Assembly (NCBI GenBank): GCA_021789895.1
Contig: JAJYIU010000007.1
Location: 62,001-126,000 of the forward strand
Reading direction: 5' to 3'
DNA: 64,000 nt
Origin: Acidobacteriota bacterium
GTDB taxonomy: Bacteria; Acidobacteriota; Terriglobia; Terriglobales; SCQP01
Shown: positions 1 through 8,944 of the stretch, in pieces
Numbering within the stretch: position 1 is the stretch's first letter
Layout: each line of letters opens with the position of its first letter
Position numbers and translations under genes: made by a program
The notes under the pieces: model-generated
What the model was told of the DNA's origin: nothing
The model's input: the letters and a program-made list of their open reading frames with translations, nothing else
The model's database searches: none

Positions 1-1
1 C

Positions 2-1333
2 TGGCACTTCAATACCGTCGAAGTGCCGGTCTATTGGGAAACCATCGAGCCGCAGCCCGGCCAATTCCATTTCGGCCAACTGGATCGGATCCTCGCCGGC
101 GCGCGCGCGCACCATCTGCACCTGGTGCTGCTCTGGTTCGGCACCTGGAAAAACGGCGATATGGAATACACCCCCGGCTGGGTCAAGCTCGATCCCGCCC
201 GCTTTCCGCGCGTGCTGACTCGCGCCGGTGAGGCCACCAGCACGCTTTCGCCATTTTGCCGCGCCTGCTTCACCGCCGACCGCGCCGCCCTGCTGCGGCT
301 CTTCCAGCACCTGCGGCAGGTGGATGGCGCCTCCCAGACCGTCCTCATGGTGCAGCTCGAAAACGAAAATGGCGCGCTCGGTTCGCCGCGCGATTACAGC
401 CCCGAGGCCAACCGCCGCTTTGCCGCGCCCGTGCCCGCGGCGCTCCGCTCCCGCCTTAAGCTGGCCGCCGGCAATTGGCGGCAGCTCTTCGGCCGGCGCG
501 CGGACGAAAGTTTCGAGGCCTGGTATGACGCCCGCTACATTGACCGCCTCGCCGCCGCCGCCCGCCGGGTTTACAACCTCCCGGTTTACGTCAATGTCTG
601 GCTGCGCACCCCCAACCACTTCGCCCGCCCCGGCCGCGATTACCCCGCCGGCGGCGCGGTCTACACCGTTTTGAATGTCTGGAAGGCCGCTACCCCCGAC
701 ATCAACATGATCTCGCCCGATATTTATATTTCCGACCGCCGCGGCTATCGCTGGGTGCTGCAAACTTACGCGCGCCCCGATAATCCGCTCTTCATCCCCG
801 AAACCTTGCCTTGTCCCTTCAACTACCCCAACCTCTTCCTCGCGCTGGCGAAATTCGATGCCCTGGGCTTCTCGCCTTTCGGCATTGACAGCCCGCAGGT
901 CTGCCGCCGGCCGGGTGCGCAGGCCATGGCGCCGCTGGGCGTGGAATATGGATTGATCGAGGCCGCGCTGCCGGCGATCCTGCGCGCCCGCGGCACCGCT
1001 AATCTCCGTGCCGCCGTCCCTTATTGGCATGCCTGGACCGAGCTGCTGCGCTTCCCCAATTACGATGTCCAGTTCAGCTTCGACAATGACCAGACCAGCG
1101 GCGGGATGGTCGTCCGCAACGCTCCCGGCGTGTATCTCGTCCTGGGCGCCGGCGTGCGGGTCCAGTTCTTCGCGCGCGCCCCCCATCGCCACGCCCAACT
1201 GCTCCAGGTCGCCCAGGGACGCTATCTCCACGGCCGTTGGCAGACCCGCGATTTGTGGAACGGCGATGAAGTCTATCGCTTCCACCTCCCGGCGAAAGGC
1301 GCGCTGCTGCGCGTCACGCTGACCCGATATTGA
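2..1333 (+). CDS. GH35-family beta-galactosidase-like glycosidase, 5'-truncated by window edge
   Basis: The reading frame is open from base 2 (W-H-F-N-T-V-E-V-P-V-Y-W), so the true start lies outside the window. The N-terminal part seen here is the middle of a TIM barrel: the peptide VEVPVYWETIEPQPGQF is typical of GH35 enzymes of the DUF5597 type. The likely acid/base is the first Glu of QLENENG (codon at 359-361). The likely nucleophile is the Glu of FIPET (codon at 800-802). The C-terminal third should be the beta-rich DUF5597-like domain. Such enzymes hydrolyse terminal beta-galactosides from plant or microbial polysaccharides. The stop is 23 bp before the ribokinase start, so the two may be one sugar-use operon. 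Family is fairly sure; substrate is inferred. Confidence 0.85.
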   Translation, partial: WHFNTVEVPVYWETIEPQPGQFHFGQLDRILAGARAHHLHLVLLWFGTWKNGDMEYTPGWVKLDPARFPRVLTRAGEATSTLSPFCRACFTADRAALLRLFQHLRQVDGASQTVLMVQLENENGALGSPRDYSPEANRRFAAPVPAALRSRLKLAAGNWRQLFGRRADESFEAWYDARYIDRLAAAARRVYNLPVYVNVWLRTPNHFARPGRDYPAGGAVYTVLNVWKAATPDINMISPDIYISDRRGYRWVLQTYARPDNPLFIPETLPCPFNYPNLFLALAKFDALGFSPFGIDSPQVCRRPGAQAMAPLGVEYGLIEAALPAILRARGTANLRAAVPYWHAWTELLRFPNYDVQFSFDNDQTSGGMVVRNAPGVYLVLGAGVRVQFFARAPHRHAQLLQVAQGRYLHGRWQTRDLWNGDEVYRFHLPAKGALLRVTLTRY

Positions 1334-1356
1334 GCGCCGGATTCGCAAGGCAATTT

Positions 1357-2277
1357 ATGTCTACTCCCATCGTCGTCATCGGCAGCCTGAATTACGACCT
1401 TGTCGCCTGCGCGCCGCGCATCCCGGTCGTCGGCGAAACCCTGGTCGGTGAGCGCTTCTTCGAAGAACCCGGCGGCAAAGGCGCCAACCAGGCCTATGCC
1501 GCGGCGCGGCTCGGCGGGCGGGTCAGGATGCTGGGCCGGGTCGGCGACGATATCTATGGCCGGCGCATGCGCGACAACCTCGCCCAGGCCGGCTGCGAGG
1601 TTTCCGGATTGCTGGCCATTCCGCAATGCACCAGCGGCATTGCCTTGATCTTCGTCGCCGAAACCGGCGCCAACTCCATCGTCATCGTGCCTGGCGCCAA
1701 CGACCGCTTTCTCCCCGGCGACATCGCCCGCCAGGAGCCCGAGCTGGCGGGCGCGGGCGTGGCGCTGCTGCAGTTGGAAAATCCGCTGCCGACGGTCGAG
1801 GCGGCCGCCCGCGCGGCGCGCCGCGCCGGCGCGCGCGTGGTGCTCGATCCCGCCCCGGCGCAGCCGCTGCCCGATTCCCTGCTGGAGCAGGTGGACGTGC
1901 TCACTCCGAATGAAACCGAAGCGGCCATTCTGGACGGGCGTCCGCCCTCCCGCCTGGCGCCGGAAGACGCCGCGCCGATCGCGCGCCGGCTGCGGCAGCG
2001 GGGCGCGCGTGCGGTGGTCGTCAAGCTGGGCGAGCAGGGCTGCCTGTTGCTCGAAGATGGCGCCCCCGAGCTGCTCGCCGCCCCCGCCGTCCAGGCGGTG
2101 GATACCACCGCCGCCGGCGACGTCTTCAACGCCGCCTTGGCCGTGGGTTTGAGCGAAGGCTTGGATCTCGCCGCTGCCTGCCGCTTCGCCAACCGCGCCG
2201 CGGCGCTTTCCGTCACCCGCTATGGCGCGCAGGCCTGCGCTCCCGAGCGCCTCGAGGTGGAAAGCTTCCACCGCTAG
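1357..2277 (+). CDS. rbsK: ribokinase (PfkB family)
   Basis: This 306-residue PfkB-family kinase probably phosphorylates ribose at O5 using ATP in the cytoplasm. The N-terminal signature GGKGANQA (about residues 39-46) and the C-terminal signature DTTAAGD (249-255, D255 the catalytic base) are both intact, as are DPAPA and LTPNETEA, which are typical of ribokinases rather than fructokinases. The ATG at 1357 is preferred over an upstream TTG at 1330 because it has GCAAGG seven bases upstream and starts right at the conserved S-T-P-I-V-V-I-G-S-L strand. It follows the GH35 gene closely, which suggests use of sugars released outside the cell. Another pentose or nucleoside substrate is possible. 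Confidence 0.88.
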   Translation: MSTPIVVIGSLNYDLVACAPRIPVVGETLVGERFFEEPGGKGANQAYAAARLGGRVRMLGRVGDDIYGRRMRDNLAQAGCEVSGLLAIPQCTSGIALIFVAETGANSIVIVPGANDRFLPGDIARQEPELAGAGVALLQLENPLPTVEAAARAARRAGARVVLDPAPAQPLPDSLLEQVDVLTPNETEAAILDGRPPSRLAPEDAAPIARRLRQRGARAVVVKLGEQGCLLLEDGAPELLAAPAVQAVDTTAAGDVFNAALAVGLSEGLDLAAACRFANRAAALSVTRYGAQACAPERLEVESFHR

Positions 2278-2432
2278 CCGCTGCGCGCCGGGTTCGGCGA
2301 GGGTTGCCCGCCCGCACACCCCTCCATGTTCGCGATCACGCATTCACTGATCGGGGAAAGAAAGGAAGCCGCCTGCCGCCGGTCATCTGCCGCTGCCGCC
2401 GCCGGGCGCCGCCGTAAAAATAAAATAGAGGT

Positions 2433-2861
2433 ATGTACAGCACGATCTCATGTCCCGAATGGGGACCCTGGCAACTGCTCCCCGCAACCGATGAAGTGTA
2501 TGATCCCCGCCACCACTTCGCGGTGGATCTGGAGCTGATGTCGGATAACAATCGCGTGCTCGACGGCTTGCTTCAGGTCAGCATGAAAAGCTGGAGCCTG
2601 AATGAGCCGCGGGAAATTGATGGGCTGCTGCGCGCGATCAACGACGTGCTCCACCCGGAAGACCGCGAGCCCGGCCAGAGCTTCGACGTGAGCGAGATTA
2701 AATCGCGCATTGCGGCCTTCGTGCATGAGGTGGAAGTCGCCGTGACGCGCCGCCGCCTGACGCCATCGGGGAATGGCAAACACTCCTCCAATGGCGGCCC
2801 GGCCATCGCCGTTTACGCCCTGGCCGATGCCCATCGCGATGCCGGCTGGGTCGTGACCTGA
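2433..2861 (+). CDS. hypothetical protein, 142 aa
   Basis: I do not recognise this family. The product is soluble, acidic in the middle and has no signal peptide or membrane segment. It is rich in predicted helix between about residues 35 and 110, and ends with a Ser/Gly-rich linker and a short hydrophobic A-I-A-V-Y-A-L-A segment. A TAAAAT hexamer at 2421-2426 sits only six bases before the ATG, so a leaderless or near-leaderless transcript is possible; AGAGG also lies directly before the start. Codon use is GC-rich like the neighbours. It stands alone between rbsK and an AT-rich island. An internal ATG at 2538 is an alternative start. Confidence 0.5.
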   Translation: MYSTISCPEWGPWQLLPATDEVYDPRHHFAVDLELMSDNNRVLDGLLQVSMKSWSLNEPREIDGLLRAINDVLHPEDREPGQSFDVSEIKSRIAAFVHEVEVAVTRRRLTPSGNGKHSSNGGPAIAVYALADAHRDAGWVVT

Positions 2862-2889
2862 TGCGGAAACTGCATCGGGCAGGCTTTCG

Positions 2890-2988
2890 GGTGCCGTTTG
2901 GGTGCCGTTTTAATCTATAAAACGGCACCGGGGTAAGTGACTGAATATACGCCATTTAAATCCAATTTTTAGCCTCGGGTGCCGTTTT
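2890..2988. repeat. GGTGCCGTTT direct and inverted repeat cluster
   Basis: Direct copies lie at 2890-2899, 2901-2911 and 2978-2988. An inverted copy AAAACGGCACC lies at 2919-2929. The second direct copy and the inverted copy form a perfect 12-bp stem (2901-2912 with 2918-2929) around a 5-base loop. Spacing is irregular, so it is not a CRISPR array. Confidence 0.75.
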
Positions 2989-3027
2989 GCAAAAAAAATT
3001 AATCAATAGTAGTTTCAACCCTGCTGA

Positions 3028-3137
3028 TTTTGTCTCTTTTTGTCCGCCGTAGCAGCTTATCTTTCACTGCCATATAGATTTATCCCGGCTTCCGGTTGTC
3101 TCAGGCATAGCAACGTGTCTCATTTTTGTCTCTTTTT
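3028..3137. repeat. pair of 14-bp direct repeats TTTTGTCTCTTTTT
   Basis: Identical copies at 3028-3041 and 3124-3137, 96 bp apart start to start, within the AT-rich island. Possibly the flanks of a small excised or inserted segment; no gene lies between them. Confidence 0.55.
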
Positions 3138-3237
3138 ATCGTTTATCAAATTGATAACTAAGCACTTATAAGTATTTAAAATCGGGCTGGCACAATCGGA
3201 TATTGCTTTGTCGGGCGCCATGCTGGTGCCCTGGTCG

Positions 3238-4077
3238 CTATGCGAGACGAATCCCTTGGCCTTCCCTTGTGGCGCACCAGCCTGCCAGCCAATCGGCAAT
3301 CTCTTCCCAGCCGGGCTCGATTGGCAGCATATGCCCGCGGTCGAAAATTTCGAGCGGGCATTGGTATTTGGCTGCCAGCCGGCGCTGCTCGCTCAGCGGA
3401 ATGAGTCGGTCGTCTGAGCCGGCGGCGGCAATGCACGCCGAATGTATCTGGCTCTCGTCCACGTAAATCCGGCCGCCGCACATCTGCACCAGGGCCCGCC
3501 CGGAGTCGGGCACGTCGCGGGCATAGACCGCTCCGCGCAGCTCGGCGGGCAGGCGGTGGTTGATCAATTCGTCTTCCATTTCGCGGCTGAACAGCACCGG
3601 ATCCTGGTTGAGCGAGTGCAGCAGGAGCCGCACCGGCTGGCGCAGCGCCCATCGCCAGAGCGGCCAATAGGCGCGGCGGAACATGTGCCAGGGCGGAGCG
3701 CTGGAGAGAAAGATGTAGCCGGCGCGGTCAAAGCTCTCGGCCAGTTTCTGCGCCATCAGCCCGCCCATGCTGTGTCCCGCGACGAAACAATTGCCGATCG
3801 CCTCCATTGTTCCCGCGGCAAACAGCGCGAAGGTTTCCACGCTGAAATCGCCCAGCCGCCCGTCGGCTTCCAGGCCGGGCAGGTGAGCATGGTAGGGAAG
3901 TTCCGCGGCATAGCTGCGGCGGCCATGCATCTCCGCCAGCCGGCGCTGCATGCCTTCCCAGCACCAGGCGCCGCCGCCCAGCCCGTGCAGCAGCAGCAGC
4001 GGCAGCCCGCGAGACTCGCCCTCCGGCTCGGCAGCAATGCAATCCAGATGCCCCAGGCGCGCGCGGCGAATCGGCAT
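3238..4077 (-). CDS. alpha/beta-fold hydrolase
   Basis: This 279-residue cytoplasmic protein is a classic alpha/beta hydrolase. The oxyanion strand LLLLHGLGGG covers residues 27-36, the nucleophile elbow GHSMGG gives Ser103, the acid is in GSDDRLIP (Asp222/223) and the histidine is His249 in RGHMLPIEP. There is no signal peptide. A lid-like insertion lies at about residues 125-200. The substrate is unknown; esters, lactones or small amides are all possible. It is divergent from the MerR gene, sharing a 112-bp AT-rich intergenic region, so it could belong to that regulator's target set, but no operator was found on its own strand. Confidence 0.85.
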   Translation of the reverse strand: MPIRRARLGHLDCIAAEPEGESRGLPLLLLHGLGGGAWCWEGMQRRLAEMHGRRSYAAELPYHAHLPGLEADGRLGDFSVETFALFAAGTMEAIGNCFVAGHSMGGLMAQKLAESFDRAGYIFLSSAPPWHMFRRAYWPLWRWALRQPVRLLLHSLNQDPVLFSREMEDELINHRLPAELRGAVYARDVPDSGRALVQMCGGRIYVDESQIHSACIAAAGSDDRLIPLSEQRRLAAKYQCPLEIFDRGHMLPIEPGWEEIADWLAGWCATREGQGIRLA

Positions 4078-4139
4078 GGGCTTAGTGTATAGTCACTTTC
4101 CCGGACCGCCACACGCTCAAATTTTTTAAAAGATTTTGC

Positions 4140-4170
4140 TTGACCCTGACGTTGCGTCAGGCCGCAGGCT
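4140..4170 (+). promoter_or_regulatory. MerR-type promoter/operator
   Basis: A -35 hexamer TTGACC (4140-4145) runs into a perfect inverted repeat CCTGACGTTGCGTCAGG (4145-4161, 7-3-7). A weak -10 (CAGGCT, 4165-4170) follows at the 19-bp spacing typical of MerR-family promoters, where the regulator bound to the spacer untwists DNA to permit transcription. It lies 20 bp before the merR start and points to autoregulation. Confidence 0.8.
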
Positions 4171-4189
4171 GGGTGGGAAGGGAAGGCTT

Positions 4190-4951
4190 ATGGCGGCGGA
4201 ACGGCGCTTATTCAATGTGCAGGAGTTCGCCCGGCGCGTGGGCGTAACCGTGCGCGCGCTGCATCATTACGATCGCATTGGGTTGCTGCGGCCGCGCCGC
4301 AACCGTCCGGCCGGGTACCGGCTGTACGGCCGGGAAGAGCTGCTTCGGCTGGAGCAAATCGTGGTGTTGAAGTCGTTGGGGCTGAAGCTGTCCGAGATTC
4401 GGGAAATCCTCCAGCATCCCGGCAGCGTGGCGCTGGTCCTGCGCCGCCAGCGGCGGCTGCTCTCCGAGCGCCGGGCGCAGCTCGATCGCGCCCTCGCAGC
4501 GATTGCCGCCGCCGAAGCTGCCCTCCAGCCCGGTCGCCTGCCCGGCTGGGAAATGCTGCAAAAAATTGTCAAGGAGATTGCCATGCAAAACGAATCCAAC
4601 TGGACGGAGAAGTACTATAGCCCCGAAGCCCGCGCGGCCATCGCGCGCCGGCGCGCGGCATGGTCTCCGGAGTTGCAGGCGGAAGTCAGCCGCCAATGGG
4701 CGGAACTGTTCGCCGATATCGAGGCCGCGCTGGGCGAAGATCCGGCCGGGGCGAAGGCGCAGGCTCTGGCGGCGCGCTGGAGCAAGCTGGTCGCCGGCTT
4801 CACCGGCGGCAACCCCGCGATTCAGCAGGGGCTGAACGCGATGTGGGCCGATCAGCAAAACTGGCCCGCGCCGGCCTCGGCCTACCGCATCAAGCCGGAA
4901 ATTCAGGAGTTCATCCTGAAAGCCATGCGCTGCGGCCCGGCGCCGCGATAA
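4190..4951 (+). CDS. MerR-family transcriptional regulator with TipAS-like effector domain
   Basis: The 253-residue product has an N-terminal winged HTH of MerR type (about residues 7-75, with VRALHHYDRIGLLRP and GYRLY), a dimerisation coiled coil (about 78-112) and a C-terminal helical domain (about 125-245, including W-T-E-K-Y-Y-S-P-E-A) like the TipAS drug-sensing domain of TipAL and the MtaN/SkgA group. It probably activates transcription when a multidrug or peptide ligand binds. The ATG at 4190 follows GGGAAGGGAAGG and starts at the usual distance from the HTH; an in-frame start at 4136 would place the operator inside the gene and is rejected. No efflux gene is adjacent, so the target may be the gene itself or the divergent hydrolase. 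Confidence 0.88.
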   Translation: MAAERRLFNVQEFARRVGVTVRALHHYDRIGLLRPRRNRPAGYRLYGREELLRLEQIVVLKSLGLKLSEIREILQHPGSVALVLRRQRRLLSERRAQLDRALAAIAAAEAALQPGRLPGWEMLQKIVKEIAMQNESNWTEKYYSPEARAAIARRRAAWSPELQAEVSRQWAELFADIEAALGEDPAGAKAQALAARWSKLVAGFTGGNPAIQQGLNAMWADQQNWPAPASAYRIKPEIQEFILKAMRCGPAPR

Positions 4952-4963
4952 ATCGAAGTGTGC

Positions 4964-5713
4964 TTAAAACCAGCTCACGCCGGTACGGGCATACCGCTGG
5001 TTGTTGTAGTACGACGCAAGGCCCGCGCCGATGTAGCCGAGGGCGAAAATGCGCGCCCAGCCGTCGTGCCCGGCGCGGTGCAGCAGCCAGGCGACGCTCA
5101 TGGCGGCGAGCGCGGCGGAAACTTCGGTGGCGGCAAACTCGCCGTGGTGATCCACGATCGAGTTGGTCAGCAGCCATTCCGGCCGTTGTTGCCGCCGGAA
5201 ATCCAGCGTGCTGGTGTAGTCCATCGCCTGTACGCCGGCGATGCCGGCCAGCATGCCCCAGTCTAGCGGCCGTGGCCATCGTTCCGTGCTCGCTTCTCGG
5301 GCTGGCGGTTGCCGGGATTGGAGCCAGGCTTGTACGGCGCCGCCTAAAGCGCCGCTGATGAATCCATAAACCACGGCGGCCCGGGCGCGTGCGCTGGCGC
5401 CGGCCTGGCTTCCCGCCAGTCCCGCCCCGATGCCCAATCCCGCCGCCGCCCCGGCCAGGATACTGGCATGGCTGCTGAGAAAAGGCTTGCGAATGTGAAC
5501 CAAGGTGGTGTTGCCGGCTCGCGTAGGCGCTGCCACCGGCGTCGCCAGCGTTAAGGGTTGGGTGCGCGGCCGGGCCGCTTGCGATTGCTGGGCCGCGGCC
5601 GGACTGGCAAACAGCCCTGCCAGGGCCAACATCATGAATACAAGGCTGACCCGCGGTGAACTCGTGGTTAGGCCCGCGTTTCTGTTTCGGTCGCGTGGAA
5701 GGCTTGGGTACAC
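4964..5713 (-). CDS. exported hypothetical protein with hydrophobic segments
   Basis: The family is not recognised. The 249-residue product has an N-terminal signal-like segment ending in A-S-P-A-A-A-Q (about residue 42). A Gly/Ala-rich hydrophobic hairpin follows at about 84-125 (ILAGAAAGLGIGAGLAG), with two further weakly hydrophobic stretches near 150-160 and 195-210. It ends in tyrosine/asparagine-rich sequence. The start used is GTG at 5713; ATG codons at residues 26-27 would leave a signal peptide without basic residues. It is convergent with the merR gene (12 bp apart) and divergent from the esterase gene (46 bp). Probably an integral envelope protein of unknown role. Confidence 0.6.
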   Translation of the reverse strand: MYPSLPRDRNRNAGLTTSSPRVSLVFMMLALAGLFASPAAAQQSQAARPRTQPLTLATPVAAPTRAGNTTLVHIRKPFLSSHASILAGAAAGLGIGAGLAGSQAGASARARAAVVYGFISGALGGAVQAWLQSRQPPAREASTERWPRPLDWGMLAGIAGVQAMDYTSTLDFRRQQRPEWLLTNSIVDHHGEFAATEVSAALAAMSVAWLLHRAGHDGWARIFALGYIGAGLASYYNNQRYARTGVSWF

Positions 5714-5750
5714 TGATTCATGATTCTACTCTGCTTGGTGATTTCGATGA

Positions 5751-6911
<1,161 letters not shown>

Positions 6912-6972
6912 TTTCGCTTCGAGTTTCGCGGGCTCCTGCGGCGCTTGCGGCGGGGTGCAGTACAATCGCTCC

Positions 6973-7605
6973 ATGCACCTTTCTTCCTTGAGCTCCATGT
7001 CGCTCCTGCTGGCCGTGGGATCGCTGCTGGCCGCCTGCCACAGCCAGACCGCCAAGCTGGGGCCGCAGCCGGCGCCGCCGGGCAACTACACTGCCACCAT
7101 CGAAACCAGCCTGGGGAACATCGAAATCGAGTTGTTTCCCCAGCAGGCGCCGCTGGCGGTGGGCAACTTCGTCGGCCTGGCGCAGGGTACGCAGCCCTGG
7201 AAGAATCCGAAAACCGGCGAAATCGAGCATGGCAAGCCGCTCTACAACGGCACCATCTTTCACCGCGTGATCCCGGGCTTCATGATCCAGGGCGGCGATC
7301 CGCTCGGCACCGGAACCGGCGATCCGGGCTATCAGTTCGCCAATGAGATCGTTCCCGGCCTGGGCTTCGACCGCGCCGGCCGGGTCGGCATGGCCAATGC
7401 CGGCCCGAATACCAACGGTTGCCAGTTCTTCATCACCACCGGGCCGCAGCCGCACTTGAATGGCGGCTATACCGTTTTTGGCCAGGTCACTAAGGGACAG
7501 TCGGTGGTGGATGCGATCTCGAACGTGCCGCGCAACCGTCAGGACCGCCCGCTGACGCCGGTGGTGATTAAAACCATCTCCATCCAGCGCCTACCTAGCG
7601 CCTAA
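6973..7605 (+). CDS. cyclophilin-type peptidyl-prolyl isomerase, probable lipoprotein
   Basis: The cyclophilin fold is clear: FHRVIPGFMIQGGDP (active-site Arg), N-T-N-G-C-Q-F-F-I-T and V-F-G-Q-V occur in the usual order. The N-terminus carries a lipoprotein signal with lipobox LAAC (Cys22 from the ATG at 6973), so the enzyme is probably tethered in the periplasm and helps fold exported proteins. The ATG at 6973 is preferred to a GTG at 6955 because it gives a normal n-region; an ATG at 6997 would remove almost all of it. It lies 61 bp after the esterase gene and is convergent with the repeat/TPR gene. Length (210 aa) fits bacterial periplasmic cyclophilins. Confidence 0.9.
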   Translation: MHLSSLSSMSLLLAVGSLLAACHSQTAKLGPQPAPPGNYTATIETSLGNIEIELFPQQAPLAVGNFVGLAQGTQPWKNPKTGEIEHGKPLYNGTIFHRVIPGFMIQGGDPLGTGTGDPGYQFANEIVPGLGFDRAGRVGMANAGPNTNGCQFFITTGPQPHLNGGYTVFGQVTKGQSVVDAISNVPRNRQDRPLTPVVIKTISIQRLPSA

Positions 7606-7642
7606 GCCGCCGTCTGCTGCCAGGCTATTTATCCTGCCGCCG

Positions 7643-8830
7643 CTAGCGGCCCTTCTCGCCATTGCTGCTTGCCGGCGCGGCCGGCTGGTAGGGCATGCCA
7701 TACGTCGTGAATCGGGTATCCAGCGTCGCATCCAGCTTCAGCGCGGCGGCATAATCGGCCTGCGCGGCGTCGGTTTCGCCCAGCCTTCGTTCCGCCAGGG
7801 CGCGGCCGTAGAGCGAGCTGGCCAGCTTGGGGGTTATCTTTAACGCCGCGTTATAGTCGCTCAGCGCCGCATTGGCGTTTTGCAGCTTGAGATATACGAA
7901 GCCGCGGCTGTCGTAAGCTTCGTCATAATTCGAAAAATCCGCTATCGAGGCGTTGCAGTCGCTCAGCGCCCGCTGCAGCCGCCCCAGGATGGCTTCCGAC
8001 CAGCAGCGGTCGTTCAAGTACACGTAATTGTTCGGATCATAGTTCAACGCGGTGCTGTATTCGCGCACCGCAAGCCGGTAGTCGTGGCGGTTATAGGCGG
8101 TTTGACCGAGTTTAAAAGCGGCCAGAGCGGCAGGCGGAATCGCAACAACGTCCAGGCTGCCATATCGCACCCAGCGATACCCGTCCGCATGCAGAAAATT
8201 GCCATCCCCGGCGCAAAGCAGGTGAGGCTTGCCGCTCACAGGCATGTTTTTCGGCTGGGGGATGACTTCGTAATTGTGCGGATCGTTGGGATAGGCCCAG
8301 CGCCAGCACACGTCGGGATGAAAGCTGCCGCTGCCGTTGCCGACCAGGTGCGGATGGCCGGGAATCGGTTCTCCCGCCGGGACGGGTTCGACCGCATAGT
8401 TGTTTTGATCGTTGGGATTGACCCATCGCCAGCCCATGGCGGGATGAAACTTTCCGGTGCCGTCGCAGCGTAAGTTTGGATAATTGCTTGGGGTCGCGCC
8501 TGCCGCCTGCGGGGTGACTTCGTAATTGTGCGGATCGTTCGGATACACCCAGCGCCAGCACGCTTCGGGATGAAAGCTGCCGCTGCCGTTGCCGACCAGG
8601 TGCGGATGGCCGGGGATCCCCACATTGTTGGGCACCGGTTCGACGGCGTAATTATGGGGATCGTTGGGATAGAGCCAGCGATAGCCCATTTGCGGCTTCA
8701 GATTGCCGTCTGCGGAGCGCACCACGTGCGCCGGCAGGGATTGCCCCGCCGCCGGCAGGGCCGAGAAGGCTAACCCGCACCAGATAATGCCCAAAAATAT
8801 CGGCCAATGCCAACGCTGCCGCAGCTTCAT
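7643..8830 (-). CDS. secreted protein with five 42-residue W-R-W/Y-P-N-D repeats and TPR domain
   Basis: The 395-residue product has a Sec signal peptide (about residues 1-30). A repeat region follows with the aromatic triplet Y/W-R-W at residues 50, 92, 134, 176 and 218, exactly 42 residues apart. Four units continue with x-(Y/N)-P-N-D-(P/Q)-(H/N)-N-Y-x-V, and the fifth is degenerate. Units 1 and 3 share GHPHLVGNGSGSFHP and end in similar sequence, which suggests duplication of a two-unit block. The C-terminal half (about 235-375) has three or four TPR-like helical pairs with phrases such as A-V-R-E-Y-S-T-A-L-N-Y-D-P. It is likely a periplasmic or surface binding protein; I do not know the repeat family. 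GGGAGGAG precedes the ATG. Confidence 0.8.
   Translation of the reverse strand: MKLRQRWHWPIFLGIIWCGLAFSALPAAGQSLPAHVVRSADGNLKPQMGYRWLYPNDPHNYAVEPVPNNVGIPGHPHLVGNGSGSFHPEACWRWVYPNDPHNYEVTPQAAGATPSNYPNLRCDGTGKFHPAMGWRWVNPNDQNNYAVEPVPAGEPIPGHPHLVGNGSGSFHPDVCWRWAYPNDPHNYEVIPQPKNMPVSGKPHLLCAGDGNFLHADGYRWVRYGSLDVVAIPPAALAAFKLGQTAYNRHDYRLAVREYSTALNYDPNNYVYLNDRCWSEAILGRLQRALSDCNASIADFSNYDEAYDSRGFVYLKLQNANAALSDYNAALKITPKLASSLYGRALAERRLGETDAAQADYAAALKLDATLDTRFTTYGMPYQPAAPASSNGEKGR
8156..8683 (-). repeat. five 126-bp coding repeats (42-aa period)
   Basis: Within the gene at 7643-8830, residues 50 to about 225 are built from units of exactly 42 residues. The first and third units, and the second and fourth, are more alike than neighbours. 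The last unit keeps Y-R-W but loses P-N-D. Confidence 0.85.
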
Positions 8831-8872
8831 GCTATCTCCTCCCGGAAATAGGGCTTATGTGCCTGCGTATCT

Positions 8873-8901
8873 TATATAACAGGCTTACTATCTGAATGCA
8901 A
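8873..8901 (-). promoter_or_regulatory. promoter of the repeat/TPR gene
   Basis: On the minus strand TTGCAT (8901-8896), a 17-bp spacer and TATATA (8878-8873) form a good vegetative-type promoter. The transcript leader would be about 35 bases and contains the strong Shine-Dalgarno GGGAGGAG. Confidence 0.6.
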
Positions 8902-8944
8902 CTATATCGTCGGGCGGAAAGCCCCTGCATGTATTTTCCCTGAT

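Larger units (their letters stand above)
2862..3237. other. AT-rich non-coding island with short repeats
   Basis: About 376 bases without a credible gene, much richer in A/T than the surrounding DNA. It holds three direct copies and one inverted copy of GGTGCCGTTT (2890-2988) and two copies of TTTTGTCTCTTTTT (3028-3041 and 3124-3137). No tRNA, integrase or transposase is visible. It may be a recombination scar, an attachment-site remnant or a regulatory region. Confidence 0.6.

Noticed and set aside
2890-2988. Short repeats considered as a CRISPR array
   Set aside because: Units are only about 10 bp, unevenly spaced, one inverted, and no cas genes are present.
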